From contig JAACPW010000002.1 in the NCBI GenBank assembly GCA_009995225.1, positions 62,001-126,000 of the forward strand: 64,000 nt of DNA, read 5' to 3'. This stretch comes from Sphingomonadales bacterium. Its GTDB lineage: Bacteria > Pseudomonadota > Alphaproteobacteria > Sphingomonadales > Sphingomonadaceae. This document shows positions 38,700-48,555 of the stretch, piece by piece (position 1 is the stretch's first letter; each line of letters opens with the position of its first letter). A program made the translations under genes and the position numbers. Below the pieces are notes generated by a model. It was not told where the DNA came from, did not search any database, and saw only the letters and a program-made list of their open reading frames with translations.

Positions 38700-39926
38700 T
38701 CAGATGGGCTGGATTGTGACTGATCGCTGCCAACGGCGCTCAGCATGGCAGGACAACGCCAGTACGCCGCAGGACATGATCAGCATCAGCGCGCAGGTGC
38801 CGCCCCATCCGGCAAAATCATAAACCGCCGTACCCAGCGCGCTGCCGATGGCGCCGCCCACGAACATCACGACGATGTAGGAAGTGGTCAATCGCGTGCG
38901 GATTTCCGGGGCGAGGGTGAACATCGTCATCCGGCCCGTCACATCGATGCTCGGCCCGACCATGTTGACCACCAGCAGGGGCACCAGCACGCCCCAAATG
39001 CTGAAGCCCAGCGGATAGAATAGCGCGATGCCCGCAATCTGCACGGCAGCGGCCGTCAGCCGGGCCTTGCGCGGCCCAACCTTGTCTGCCCAGCGGCCGA
39101 GCCGCGGGGTCGTGAAAACGCTGATGGCGGCAACACCCGCAAGATAGCCGACATCATCCGTGCCATATCCCATCGCGGGACTGGTGAGGTAAAGCGCCAG
39201 CCCCAGCCAGCTGGCCGTGAAGATCGCAAAGTTCAGTCCCTGGATAGCGGCGGATATCCGTACATCGGGATGCTCTGCGGCCAGCCTGAAGACCGAAGCG
39301 ATCAGCGCGCCATAGCGGGCGTCCGGTCGCTTGGGCGCAGCAGCTTCGCTGCGCATCGCAATCGGCAAAAGCGCCGTTACCGCCATCATCAGCGCAAACG
39401 CGCCGACATAGACCGCGTGCCAATCGGCATATTCCGCGATGATCCCCGCGCCTACGCGCGCAACCAGAATGCCGAAAATTACTGCGGCTGTGAGTTGCGC
39501 CGTCACCAGCCCAAGCCGTTCGGGCGCAACGCGTTTGGACGCGAAAGCGGGTATCAGGTAAGGCGCGATGGTGACAAAACCCAGCACGGTCGATGCGGCG
39601 GTGAACAACACCAGATCCTGCGCCAGCACCATCCCGCCAAGGCACGCCGTCTGCGCGGTGACGAAGATTATGCACAGGCGCCGGTTCGAATAGAAATCGC
39701 CCAGCGGCAGCAGCAGCAGGATGCCCAGCGCCAGTGCCAGTTGATTGAGCGCCGGTACCAGGCCGATCTCAGCCTCGCCCACGCCAAAACCCCGCGCGAC
39801 CTCACCTATGATCGGGTGGATGTAATAGGCGTTGGCCGTCACCACTGCGATGGTGAGCGCAAGTGCGCGTTCCTGGGCGCGGGTCAGCAGCGCCGGGCTA
39901 GTGGAGGCGGGCATATCGGGGCTCAT
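38700..39926 (-). CDS. MFS transporter
   Basis: Major facilitator with 12 predicted helices, about 408 residues from ATG 39926 (39914 is an alternative). The frame is open for another 150 codons upstream but that part is hydrophilic and unlike a transporter. Helix 1 carries ANAYYIHPIIG, and the loop between helices 2 and 3 has LPLGDFYSNRRL, the MFS GxLxDRxGRR position in divergent form. The pattern resembles YgaY-like proteins of the DHA1-type. Substrate unknown; it is divergent from an acyl-CoA dehydrogenase. Confidence 0.85.
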   Translation of the reverse strand: MSPDMPASTSPALLTRAQERALALTIAVVTANAYYIHPIIGEVARGFGVGEAEIGLVPALNQLALALGILLLLPLGDFYSNRRLCIIFVTAQTACLGGMVLAQDLVLFTAASTVLGFVTIAPYLIPAFASKRVAPERLGLVTAQLTAAVIFGILVARVGAGIIAEYADWHAVYVGAFALMMAVTALLPIAMRSEAAAPKRPDARYGALIASVFRLAAEHPDVRISAAIQGLNFAIFTASWLGLALYLTSPAMGYGTDDVGYLAGVAAISVFTTPRLGRWADKVGPRKARLTAAAVQIAGIALFYPLGFSIWGVLVPLLVVNMVGPSIDVTGRMTMFTLAPEIRTRLTTSYIVVMFVGGAIGSALGTAVYDFAGWGGTCALMLIMSCGVLALSCHAERRWQRSVTIQPI

Positions 39927-40061
39927 GCCATCAGCGCGTAGCAGATCGAAACGGGATTGCCATGGCCCGCATCTTGCCCAAAGGCGCCCGGATTGATGAG
40001 GTGGACTTGCGCGCGGCGAGCGGGCAAGCAACCGCCTGCCAGCAGGAGAGAAGGCTTGTCG

Positions 40062-41225
40062 ATGTCGCACCGCGAACCCGAGGAAATTGCCGAAATCCGC
40101 CGTGCGGTGCGCGGTCTGTGCGCGGATTTTCCGGGTGAGTATTGGCGTGCCAAGGATGCGGTTCGCAAATATCCCGCCGCATTCGTCGATGCGCTGACCA
40201 AGGCCGGCTTCCTTGCCGCCCTGATCCCGGCCGAACATGGCGGCAGCGGCCTGAGCCTTGAGGCGGCCTGCGTTATCATGGAGGAAATCCAGGCATCGGG
40301 CTGCAACGGCAGTTCCGCCCACGCGCAAATGTACATCATGAACACTCTGCTGCGGTACGGCAGTGACGCGCAGAAGGCGCATTATCTCCCTCGTATCGCC
40401 AACGGTGAATTGCGCTTGCAGGCATTCGGCGTGTCGGAACCCACCAGCGGCACCGACACGCTAAGTCTCAAGACTCGTGCTGTCCGGGACGGAGACGAAT
40501 ATGTCATCACGGGCCAGAAGATCTGGACGAGCCGGGCCGAGCATTCCGATCTGATGCTGCTACTCGCCCGCACCACACCGCGCGAGGAAGCGGCGAGCAA
40601 GACCGAAGGCCTTTCGATTTTTCTTGTCGACATGCAGGCCGCCTTGCGCGGAGGCATGACGGTCAAGCCGATCCGCACGATGATGAATCATTCGTCCTGC
40701 GAAGTGTTCTTCGACGATCTGCGCATTCCGGCCTCTGCGCTGGTGGGCGAAGAGGGGAAGGGCTTCCGCTACATCCTTTCGGGCATGAATGCCGAACGCA
40801 TCCTGATCGCAGCCGAATGTATCGGCGATGCCAAATGGTTCATCGAAAAGGCCACCGCCTACGCCAAGGATCGCAACGTGTTCGCGCGGCCCATCGGCCA
40901 GAACCAGGGCGTGCAGTTCCCGATCGCGCGCTGCTATGCCCAGATGCGCGCTGCCGAGCTAATGGTGCTGCACGCTGCACGCGTTTACGACGAGGGCGGC
41001 AATCCCGGCGAGGAAGCCAATATGGCCAAGCTGCTTGCGTCGGAGGCCAGCTGGGCAGCGGCGGATATGTGCGTGCAGACGTTCGGCGGATTCGGCTTTG
41101 CCGAGGAATATGACGTGGAGCGCAAGTTCCGCGAGGCGCGCCTTTATACCGTGGCGCCGATTTCCACCAACCTCATCCTGTCATACCTTGCCGAACACGT
41201 GCTCGGGTTGCCGCGCAGCTACTAA
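40062..41225 (+). CDS. Acyl-CoA dehydrogenase family protein
   Basis: FAD-dependent acyl-CoA oxidation, 387 residues from ATG 40062 with GGAG and AAGG upstream. Seen are LQAFGVSEPTSGTDTLSLKT and ITGQKIWTSRAEHSDLMLLL (FAD and substrate strands), FVARPIGQNQGVQFPIA-like FARPIGQNQGVQFPIA, and FGGFGFAEEYDVERKFREAR. At the place of the usual catalytic Glu (YEGT in medium-chain enzymes) it has APIST, so the base must lie elsewhere, as in some subfamilies. The substrate is unknown. Confidence 0.9.
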   Translation: MSHREPEEIAEIRRAVRGLCADFPGEYWRAKDAVRKYPAAFVDALTKAGFLAALIPAEHGGSGLSLEAACVIMEEIQASGCNGSSAHAQMYIMNTLLRYGSDAQKAHYLPRIANGELRLQAFGVSEPTSGTDTLSLKTRAVRDGDEYVITGQKIWTSRAEHSDLMLLLARTTPREEAASKTEGLSIFLVDMQAALRGGMTVKPIRTMMNHSSCEVFFDDLRIPASALVGEEGKGFRYILSGMNAERILIAAECIGDAKWFIEKATAYAKDRNVFARPIGQNQGVQFPIARCYAQMRAAELMVLHAARVYDEGGNPGEEANMAKLLASEASWAAADMCVQTFGGFGFAEEYDVERKFREARLYTVAPISTNLILSYLAEHVLGLPRSY

Positions 41226-41331
41226 ATTCCGCAATCCCCAAGGATTCCTACCCATTACGCCGCAATGTTCTTGCAGCGGTGCACCAAGTATGATTCTGTC
41301 ATCATCAACGGACGAGGGATCATTCGCTGTG

Positions 41332-41634
41332 ATGCGCAAACCAGTATCGGAAAATCGGCTTAAGCGGTTCGGGGCTCTAGGCTTCCTGCTGCTGCTGACA
41401 GGTTTGGCGGTGGCCGGCCCGACGGGCTTGCTTGCGTGGAGCGAAAACGCGGCCGCGCTTGAAGCGCGCGAAAGCGAAATCGCCATGCTCACGGCCAGGC
41501 GCGATGCTCTGCGTAATCGCGTGATGCTGCTCGATCCCGAAGCCGCCGATCCCGATCTTGCCAGCGAGCTGGTGCGCGATCAGCTGGGCGTGATGCGCGA
41601 AGACGAGGTCGTGATAACGCTTGAGGGCGAATAA
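41332..41634 (+). CDS. FtsB-like septum formation initiator
   Basis: 100-residue bitopic protein: short basic N-terminus, one transmembrane helix (about 12-33), then a coiled coil (about 40-65, ALEARESEIAMLTARRDALR) and a short C-terminal domain ending ELVRDQLGVMREDEVVITL. This is the DivIC/FtsB layout and the position next to pdhA is typical of alphaproteobacteria. The GTG at 41329 or ATG at 41290 are alternative starts; GAGGG lies about 12 bases upstream of 41332. Role in the FtsQBL divisome complex is inferred. Confidence 0.85.
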   Translation: MRKPVSENRLKRFGALGFLLLLTGLAVAGPTGLLAWSENAAALEARESEIAMLTARRDALRNRVMLLDPEAADPDLASELVRDQLGVMREDEVVITLEGE

Positions 41635-41784
41635 GGTTCGCGCGAGCCGGCCCAATGGCTGATTTCGTATGCGGGATCACTGTTCCGCTACGGCTTGGCG
41701 TTGCACCTGCCCAGTGTCCCTGCCTATAGAGCCCGTGATGCGCGTCTCCTCCCCATGAGTGCGCCAGCGAGAGGAACCACTGTC

Positions 41785-42870
41785 TTGGCCAAGCAACCCG
41801 CCAAAACGCCTGCAAAGGCAAAGACCGCCGCCCCCGCCGGCGAAGACACCGATTTTCTGCTGCATTCCTTGCAGGACGCCTTTGAGGCGAAGAAGCGCTA
41901 TGCCGCGAGCGACGCGGAAATGCTCGAATTCTACCGCCAGATGCTCCTCATCCGGCGGTTCGAGGAGAAAGCCGGCCAGCTATACGGCCTGGGTCTGATC
42001 GGTGGGTTTTGCCACCTGTATATCGGACAGGAAGCGGTCGCCATCGGGCTGCAATCGGCGCTCGACAATGATCGCGACAGCGTGATCACCGGCTACCGCG
42101 ATCACGGCCACATGCTCGCCTACGGGATCGATCCCAAGGTGATCATGGCGGAGCTGACTGGTCGCGAAGCCGGGATTTCCAAGGGCAAGGGCGGGTCGAT
42201 GCACATGTTCTCGACCGAGCATAAGTTTTACGGCGGCCACGGCATCGTCGGCGCACAGGTGGCGCTGGGCGGCGGGCTTGCGCTGGCGCACCAGTACAAC
42301 GAGGACGGCGGCATCTGCCTTGCCTATTTCGGTGACGGCGCGGCCAACCAGGGACAGGTTTACGAGACTTTCAACATGGCGGCGCTGTGGAACCTGCCGA
42401 TCGTGTTTGTGGTGGAAGACAACCAGTATGCGATGGGCACATCGACCAAGCGTTCCTCGGCCGAAACCCGGTTTTATCGGCGCGGCACGTCGTTCCGCAT
42501 CCCCGGCATGGAAGTGAACGGCATGGACGTACTTGAAGTGCGCGCTGCCGCCGAAATCGCCTTTGCGCATGTTCGCGAAGGCAAAGGGCCGGTGCTGATG
42601 GAGTGCAACACCTATCGGTTCCGTGGCCATTCGATGTCCGATCCGGCCAAGTATCGCACCCGTGAAGAAGTGCAGGACCAGCGCGACCACCACGATCCGA
42701 TCGAAAGGCTCAAGAAGACCCTGATTGAAGGTGGCAAGGCTGAAGACGAGTTGAAAGCCATCGACAAGGCGATCCGGGCCGAAGTGGCCGAGGCGGCTGA
42801 TTTTGCCGAATCCTCGCCCGAACCGCGGCCGGGCGAACTCTACACCGATGTTCTGGTGGGGGAGTATTGA
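41785..42870 (+). CDS. pdhA: Pyruvate dehydrogenase E1 component, alpha subunit
   Basis: Thiamine-diphosphate decarboxylase of the pyruvate dehydrogenase complex. 361 residues from TTG 41785, which has GAGGA nine bases upstream and yields an N-terminus starting MAKQPAK like relatives; the frame continues upstream to 41695 without a ribosome site. ThDP motif GDGAANQGQVYETFNMAALWNLPIVFVVEDNQYAMG in two stretches, phosphorylation-loop-like YRFRGHSMSDPAKYR, and GHGIVGAQ. pdhB follows after three bases. Confidence 0.95.
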   Translation: MAKQPAKTPAKAKTAAPAGEDTDFLLHSLQDAFEAKKRYAASDAEMLEFYRQMLLIRRFEEKAGQLYGLGLIGGFCHLYIGQEAVAIGLQSALDNDRDSVITGYRDHGHMLAYGIDPKVIMAELTGREAGISKGKGGSMHMFSTEHKFYGGHGIVGAQVALGGGLALAHQYNEDGGICLAYFGDGAANQGQVYETFNMAALWNLPIVFVVEDNQYAMGTSTKRSSAETRFYRRGTSFRIPGMEVNGMDVLEVRAAAEIAFAHVREGKGPVLMECNTYRFRGHSMSDPAKYRTREEVQDQRDHHDPIERLKKTLIEGGKAEDELKAIDKAIRAEVAEAADFAESSPEPRPGELYTDVLVGEY

Positions 42871-42873
42871 ACC

Positions 42874-44262
42874 ATGGCCATTGAACTCAAGATGCCGGCC
42901 CTTTCTCCAACGATGGAGCAGGGCACGCTCGCCAAGTGGCTGAAGCAGGAAGGCGACCGGATCGAACCGGGCGATATTATCGCCGAGATCGAAACCGACA
43001 AGGCGACGATGGAATTCGAAGCCATCGATGAAGGCGTGCTCGAAAAGATCATGGTTGCCGCCGGGACCGAGGACGTGGCGGTGGGCACGGTGATCGCGCT
43101 GATCACCGGGGAAGGGGAGGAGCCGTCTTCCTCTGAGGCACCGACAGAAGAGCGGGCCGAAAAGCCTGCCCCCGAAAAAACGGAAGAGACGGAGAAGAAA
43201 GAAAACGCCAAGTCCGCCGACGAACCGCTCAAGGCCAGGGCCGAGCCGGCGCGCGATCCGGCGATCCCCGAAGGCACCAGCCTGACCAGCACAACCGTGC
43301 GCGAAGCCTTGCGTGACGCCATGGCTGAAGAAATGCGCGCCGACCGCCGCGTGTTCGTAATGGGGGAGGAAGTCGCCGAATACCAAGGCGCCTACAAGGT
43401 CACGCAGGGCCTGCTCGCCGAATTCGGCCCCAAGCGCGTGATCGACACGCCGATCACCGAATACGGCTTTGCCGGAATTGGCACCGGCGCGGCTATGGGG
43501 GGGCTGCGTCCGATCGTCGAATTCATGACCTTCAACTTCGCGATGCAGGCGATCGACCACATCATCAACTCGGCTGCCAAGACCAATTACATGTCAGGCG
43601 GCCAGATGCGCTGCCCGATCGTGTTCCGTGGCCCCAATGGCGCTGCCAGCCGCGTTGGTGCGCAGCACAGCCAGAACTACGGTCCTTGGTATGCCAGCGT
43701 TCCAGGCCTGATCGTGATTGCGCCCTATGACGCCGCCGATGCCAAGGGTCTGATGAAAGCCGCAATCCGCTGCGAAGACCCGGTGGTGTTCCTCGAAAAC
43801 GAGCTGGTCTATGGCCGCAGCTTCGACGTGCCGGATCTGGATGATTACGTGCTGCCGATCGGCAAGGCGCGGGTCGTTCGCGAAGGGACCGATGTCACCA
43901 TCGTCACCTATTCGATCGGCGTAGGCCTGGCGCTCGATGCGGCAGCGACGCTTGCCGATGAAGGGATCGATGCCGAGGTGATCGACCTTCGCACGCTGCG
44001 TCCGCTCGACAAGCAGACCGTGCTGGAAAGCCTCGCCAAGACCAATCGTCTGATCGTGGCCGAAGAAGGCTGGCCGACCTGCTCGATCGCGAGCGAAATC
44101 ATTGCGATCTGTATGGAGGAAGGCTTCGACCACCTCGATGCGCCGGTGTTGCGCGTGTGCAACGAGGACGTTCCGTTGCCTTATGCGGCTAATCTCGAAA
44201 AGCTGGCATTGATCGATGCGGCAAGAATTGCCGAAACAGCGCGCAAGGTCTGCTACAAATAA
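42874..44262 (+). CDS. pdhB: Pyruvate dehydrogenase E1 component, beta subunit with N-terminal lipoyl domain
   Basis: 462 residues. Residues 1-80 are a biotinyl/lipoyl domain with the lipoylation Lys43 in [13 protein letters not shown]; about 85-130 is a Glu/Lys/Ala/Pro linker; 135-462 is the transketolase-like E1 beta domain with [46 protein letters not shown] and the C-terminal [13 protein letters not shown]. Lipoylated E1 beta is characteristic of several alphaproteobacteria; E2 usually carries its own lipoyl domain. lipA in this window supplies the cofactor. Confidence 0.97.
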   Translation: MAIELKMPALSPTMEQGTLAKWLKQEGDRIEPGDIIAEIETDKATMEFEAIDEGVLEKIMVAAGTEDVAVGTVIALITGEGEEPSSSEAPTEERAEKPAPEKTEETEKKENAKSADEPLKARAEPARDPAIPEGTSLTSTTVREALRDAMAEEMRADRRVFVMGEEVAEYQGAYKVTQGLLAEFGPKRVIDTPITEYGFAGIGTGAAMGGLRPIVEFMTFNFAMQAIDHIINSAAKTNYMSGGQMRCPIVFRGPNGAASRVGAQHSQNYGPWYASVPGLIVIAPYDAADAKGLMKAAIRCEDPVVFLENELVYGRSFDVPDLDDYVLPIGKARVVREGTDVTIVTYSIGVGLALDAAATLADEGIDAEVIDLRTLRPLDKQTVLESLAKTNRLIVAEEGWPTCSIASEIIAICMEEGFDHLDAPVLRVCNEDVPLPYAANLEKLALIDAARIAETARKVCYK

Positions 44263-44276
44263 GCTGAGAGCTGCCA

Positions 44277-44312
44277 CCGCCGCCCGGACATATCAGGCCG
44301 GGCGAGCGGCGG
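44277..44312. terminator. Hairpin between pdhB and the convergent tadE-like gene
   Basis: CCGCCGCCCGG (44277-44287) and CCGGGC...GGCGG (44298-44312) form an interrupted GC-rich stem around the stop of the tadE-like gene. No T-run is visible, so termination strength is uncertain. Confidence 0.35.
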
Positions 44313-45009
44313 AATAGGTGTTGCAGCGCGCAACTGGTCCGGCGGGCGAACCTGGATAAAGCCCGTTTTTGTCGGGCCCGCCGGTCAGATCGCGATTGTC
44401 GCGAACATTGAAAGCGGCGGTGTAGGTAATCACATTACCGTCAAACAGATTGAGTGGCGTGATCGACTCAAAGTCATAAGCCACCTCCACAAAGATCACC
44501 GCAGTCCCTTGCGAGGCTTTGATGTACCGGCCGGGCGTTCCCATGCCGGGGTATGTTGTCACATTCGCCCCGGCGCCTTCCAGCCCGTAGGTGGAGGCAT
44601 GAACCTTTGCGCCACGGCATCGCTGCCACGCGATCCACTGCCCGTCTTTCGAATTGCGTTGCAGGCTGGAGATGATCACACGGCCCTGGTCGAAGACGCC
44701 GATCCCCTTCCCAAGCTTTTCAGCGCCGATCAATGTCTCGGCGATATCGCGTTCGTAAACCTTGCGGGCGGTCAACACATCCTGTTCGCCGACACGCGAA
44801 GCATTGTCGGCCACCTGCATGGCGATCTGGCTGACCTGGAGGTGGGTGAGAACAAGATAGGACGTCTCTGTGCCCATCAGACCCATCCCCAGAACCAATG
44901 GGGCAGAAAACGCAAATTCAATCAGCGCTAGACCGGACGTGTCACCGCGCAAGCGGCGAGCGAAAAGGCCGCTGGCTGTTGCGAGAGATTTTCTGGTAAC
45001 GGCAACCAT
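44293..45009 (-). CDS. TadE-like pilus assembly/pseudopilin protein
   Basis: 238 residues from ATG 45009, which has AGGAA six bases upstream and joins the upstream stop as TGATG; an in-frame ATG at 45015 is also possible. The N-terminus is basic, then GDTSGLALIEFAFSAPLVLGM, the TadE hydrophobic helix with the Glu after the helix start. The rest is a periplasmic domain with few Cys (RCRGAKV, RCNTYS). It belongs to the TadE/G group that makes minor components of Flp/Tad pili. Last of three linked genes. Confidence 0.85.
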   Translation of the reverse strand: MVAVTRKSLATASGLFARRLRGDTSGLALIEFAFSAPLVLGMGLMGTETSYLVLTHLQVSQIAMQVADNASRVGEQDVLTARKVYERDIAETLIGAEKLGKGIGVFDQGRVIISSLQRNSKDGQWIAWQRCRGAKVHASTYGLEGAGANVTTYPGMGTPGRYIKASQGTAVIFVEVAYDFESITPLNLFDGNVITYTAAFNVRDNRDLTGGPDKNGLYPGSPAGPVARCNTYSAARPA

Positions 45010-45644
45010 CAGCATTTCCTTTCGATCTTAGCGTCATCCTGTTCGTCAAAGGGCTGGTTGCGAAGGACGGTTGACGCTGTCAGCGTCACATTTTTGGGAG
45101 CTCCGATCAGGCCATACATCGGAAACATTCGGGGATACTCGACGATCGCCGTGTAAAGCACCGCGTCTCGCGCGCCGCCGATACCTTCTTTCCCGCGATC
45201 TTTATCCCATTGATTGTTTTCATTGGAATCGATGTAGCGTTCGTTCTTGGCCGCTTCGCAAACGCCATGCCCGGGCGCGCCGAAGGGATCATCGCCCAAA
45301 ATCTCCTCCGGTTCACCGATGTCGGCAAAATCGTAGTGAGACAGTTCTTCAAATTCGACCGTTGCCCCTGACGGCATCACCGTCAAAACCTGCGCGCGCA
45401 CCCGCGCCTCTACCGTCGCCATCTGGGAACCTGCGTTTTCAAGCGTCAGATCCCGGCCTGCCTTTTGCAGAGCGCCGTTAAGCAACACGGATGAATATTG
45501 GGTATGCGCGATGTCGAACAGGCCCATGATCATCATGATCAGAACCGGGGCGACGAAGGCGAACTCTACCAACGTCGCGCCGCTGCGATCGATCAACAAC
45601 CCGCGCTGACCGGTACGGCCTTGATGAGCAGACCGCCGGATCAT
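45009..45644 (-). CDS. TadE-like pseudopilin protein
   Basis: 211 residues. After a basic N-terminus comes the TadE signature SGATLVEFAFVAPVLIMMIMG (residues about 21-41) with the conserved Glu, then a periplasmic domain of about 165 residues. Start and stop overlap the neighbours by four and one bases. Together with the upstream VWA gene it forms a compact three-gene TadG-E-E set; no TadA, B, C or RcpA is present in the window. Confidence 0.88.
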   Translation of the reverse strand: MIRRSAHQGRTGQRGLLIDRSGATLVEFAFVAPVLIMMIMGLFDIAHTQYSSVLLNGALQKAGRDLTLENAGSQMATVEARVRAQVLTVMPSGATVEFEELSHYDFADIGEPEEILGDDPFGAPGHGVCEAAKNERYIDSNENNQWDKDRGKEGIGGARDAVLYTAIVEYPRMFPMYGLIGAPKNVTLTASTVLRNQPFDEQDDAKIERKC

Positions 45645-47638
45645 GACGTCAACCTCAAAGCGGCGATCTTCTGCGCAATTTCCTGGAATTTCGAATTGAG
45701 CGTTGCGTTATCCTTGGCCTCAAAGGCTCGTCCCGGTGATGCGCAATTGGAAAGTTCAGGGGTGAGCTCGGTGCCAAAGGCGACCACCCATACGGTGATG
45801 TTGCGTTGTTTTGCGGCATTACATGCGGCCTTGAAACGTTCCGCGTGGCGATCTTCGATTTCCTCGGCCGTGCCGTTGGTCGTCACCTTCCGGTCCCAGA
45901 ATTCGATCCCGTACAGGCCATAGACTTCCTGGCTACCGGCAGGCTTGCCGTCTGTCATAAAGACGATGTGGCGGCCGATGGCATCTCCGTTAGGTGCCGT
46001 CTTGTTTTGCGCGGAAAAGATACCATCGGGCACAATGAAACGCGCGCCCCAGATCATGCCATAATCGTGATAGGTTGCCCCGCGAGCAACGAAACCGTTT
46101 TCTTTCTTGATATAATCGGCGAGCGTTTGGCGATTGATATCGGCCAGCTTCATCGCTGGTTTCGGACAATAGTCTTCCGGATTGCGGGTCCAATTATCCT
46201 GAGTCTGAAGAACGTTAGCAAAGCGCCAATTGCTGTTCCAATTACCCGTGGTTCCAGGGTTATACCGATAATATACGAGCGAAGGCATGGCTGGCCGCCA
46301 CCGCTCCGCGTCGGTGTCAGGAACAAGATCGATGTCATGGTCGAACGCATTGGCTGGCACCGGGTCGAACGCGCCAGAGACAGTATTTGCCTCCTCGATG
46401 CAGCCTTTCCAGGTATGAGTTGCATTGGCACCATTATTACCTGTCGCGGCGGTCATGGTGCGCGCTGTGTCATACACGCCGGTCACGTCAAATGTAACTG
46501 GGCGATAACTCCAGGCGAAAACAGTCGTTGTCTCTCGCTGTTCTGTTGTAGTCACCGTACCATCAGCAGTGAAAGAATATTCATCATACTGCAACGAACA
46601 TGTTTTTGCACTTTGATTATATGTTCCACCCCTGAATTGATAAAGAACCTTCCATGTGTGATTTCCAGTGAAGGTAGATGTCCTGGTGTTTCCGTTGACC
46701 ACCTGCGACGTTGGAGCCATATTTGTGGGATTAGTGCTGACAAAGATATCCCAATGCTCTTGATTGGCAATCGTCTGGCACTCGTTGAATGTGGCGATAT
46801 TGTTCCACACCGTCGTTCTGGTGCCCAAAGAGGGATAACCACTGCGGTTTCCCGTGCGGTTGGAACTTGTGACGGTTTTATTAACCCAATCTTCGGTCTC
46901 GACCGGATCGGGCACCCGTGATTGGTAAGTCGCGTTATCGGCCATCCAGTTCCGGTTGAGCGAATAGCCGACATTCACCAGGTTGGAATAGGCAACGACG
47001 CCATACCGCACCTGCGCGCTGGAGGAGGTCGACGCTTCGACGGTGTCATAGAAGTTCATCACCGCAGTGCGCAGACCATTGATCAGTGAATTCGACTCTT
47101 CTTTGTTGCCATTGTTTCCGCCGCCTGGGCAATTGGCGATGTTGGTATCGGGACAATTCATCGAACCTGTGACATCGAGCACAAACATGATGTCGGTGTT
47201 CGAGATGTTCACATCGGCCGAGCAGCTCACGGTGATGTTGAACTGGTTGTAACCGAAAGCGTCCATGATCGTGGTCGGCAAAACCCCCGATGCGGTTCCG
47301 GTGACCTTTCCTTTGCCATCGGTGGTGAAATCGCGCGTGCGGTTCTGGATCCCGAAGATGCCGTCATTGAAGTTCTGATCGAAAAAATTCAGACCCGTCT
47401 GCTTATTGGCGGTGGTGAAGGTGTCATTGGTCATTTCCCGCCGCGCGGCGAGCGCGCCGGCATCGCAGGCGTTCTGCATTCGCGATGCCGCCATGTAATA
47501 CCGACTTGCGTCAATACCGCTGCCCACCATGGCCAACAACGGAAGCAGCGCTGCTGCGCAGATTACCAGCGTATTGGCCGCGGTGTCCTGCTGCAGTCTG
47601 CGCATGAATGACGCGTTGCTCTGGTTTTCTCGCCCCAT
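45641..47638 (-). CDS. TadG-like protein with von Willebrand factor A domain
   Basis: 665 residues from ATG 47638. N-terminal basic segment and one transmembrane helix (about 21-42, TadE/G-N type), then a VWA domain opening with the MIDAS motif DVTGS (155-159) in DIMFVLDVTGSM. A large Asn/Thr/Trp-rich insertion (about 230-490) separates it from the last strands, where GRHIVFMTDGKPAG supplies later MIDAS residues. Such proteins are predicted surface or periplasmic partners of Tad pili. The insertion has lower GC than the surroundings. Confidence 0.88.
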   Translation of the reverse strand: MGRENQSNASFMRRLQQDTAANTLVICAAALLPLLAMVGSGIDASRYYMAASRMQNACDAGALAARREMTNDTFTTANKQTGLNFFDQNFNDGIFGIQNRTRDFTTDGKGKVTGTASGVLPTTIMDAFGYNQFNITVSCSADVNISNTDIMFVLDVTGSMNCPDTNIANCPGGGNNGNKEESNSLINGLRTAVMNFYDTVEASTSSSAQVRYGVVAYSNLVNVGYSLNRNWMADNATYQSRVPDPVETEDWVNKTVTSSNRTGNRSGYPSLGTRTTVWNNIATFNECQTIANQEHWDIFVSTNPTNMAPTSQVVNGNTRTSTFTGNHTWKVLYQFRGGTYNQSAKTCSLQYDEYSFTADGTVTTTEQRETTTVFAWSYRPVTFDVTGVYDTARTMTAATGNNGANATHTWKGCIEEANTVSGAFDPVPANAFDHDIDLVPDTDAERWRPAMPSLVYYRYNPGTTGNWNSNWRFANVLQTQDNWTRNPEDYCPKPAMKLADINRQTLADYIKKENGFVARGATYHDYGMIWGARFIVPDGIFSAQNKTAPNGDAIGRHIVFMTDGKPAGSQEVYGLYGIEFWDRKVTTNGTAEEIEDRHAERFKAACNAAKQRNITVWVVAFGTELTPELSNCASPGRAFEAKDNATLNSKFQEIAQKIAALRLTS

Positions 47639-47851
47639 GTCTTTGCTGCCCTTCTTCCGCTGCCCGCGCGAAAATATCGCGGACAATCCAGATGCAGCCT
47701 TCGCGTTTAAAAGGTTCTGGTAAGCGGATCGCCAAGGAGTATGGTTAGCAATGTCTTAACCCGTCCCTGTGTCCTTTCCCGACGAAGCAGTGCGGCACTG
47801 TAAGACAGGTCACTTGCCAATTGTGCATGGGCATGGCTACGCGCTGACCGC

Positions 47852-48529
47852 ATGGCCAATGACCCTGCTGAAACCCTGCCGCCCGAAGCGGAACTTGCGC
47901 TGGCATGGTGCAGCCCAGAGGTGCGCGTGCCTTTACGCATTGCCCTTGAGCTTGATCGACGCCTGGCGCGGATCGTCATGCGGACAAGCGAGCCGATGCT
48001 CGGCCAGATGCGACTGGCATGGTGGCGCGATGCGCTGGCTAAGCCAGTGACCGAACGTCCGCGCGGTGATGTGGTGCTTGATGGGATCGGGCTTCATTGG
48101 GCTGGCAAAGAGCCTGCGCTTGCCGCGATGGTCGATGGGTGGGAGATCTTTGTGAGCGCACCGACGCTGGGCCAGAGTGAGGCGGCAGATTTCGGCATGG
48201 GGCGCGGGGCTTTCTTTGCCGCGCTCGCCCCTGACGATGCCGAGCGCATGGCAGTTGCAGGTTGCCGCTGGGCGCTGGCCGATGCTGCGGCGGCAGTATC
48301 GGACCGTGACGAACAGGCTGCGCTGATCGCGACAGGTCTTGCGACCACGAATGTAACAGCAAACACGTATTCGCCGCTTTCGAAAGACCTACGCGGGCTT
48401 GCTGTCCTCGATGCGCTCGCCTTGCGCGCGCTCAAGCGTGGAGGACGGCCATTGATGGAAGGGCGCTCCGCTTCGCTGGCAGCGTTAAAGGCCGCTATCT
48501 TTCGGAACGGACTAGGTATATTCACATAG
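47852..48529 (+). CDS. Squalene/phytoene synthase-like protein (NDUFAF6-like)
   Basis: 225 residues. QMRLAWWRDAL (about 50-60) is the conserved segment of the squalene/phytoene synthase superfamily, specifically of the NDUFAF6-like branch. The two DxxxD metal-binding motifs of true prenyl synthases are not seen, so catalysis is doubtful. NDUFAF6 homologues assist complex I assembly in mitochondria; a similar role here is inference. Divergent from the Tad-like genes, followed closely by an EF-hand gene. Confidence 0.75.
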   Translation: MANDPAETLPPEAELALAWCSPEVRVPLRIALELDRRLARIVMRTSEPMLGQMRLAWWRDALAKPVTERPRGDVVLDGIGLHWAGKEPALAAMVDGWEIFVSAPTLGQSEAADFGMGRGAFFAALAPDDAERMAVAGCRWALADAAAAVSDRDEQAALIATGLATTNVTANTYSPLSKDLRGLAVLDALALRALKRGGRPLMEGRSASLAALKAAIFRNGLGIFT

Positions 48530-48555
48530 CCCACGCAGCGAATGGGGGCAGACCA

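Noticed and set aside
41980..43560. 526-codon minus-strand frame opposite pdhA/pdhB
   Set aside because: It mirrors two well-conserved genes, has His/Gly/Arg bias and no recognisable domain.
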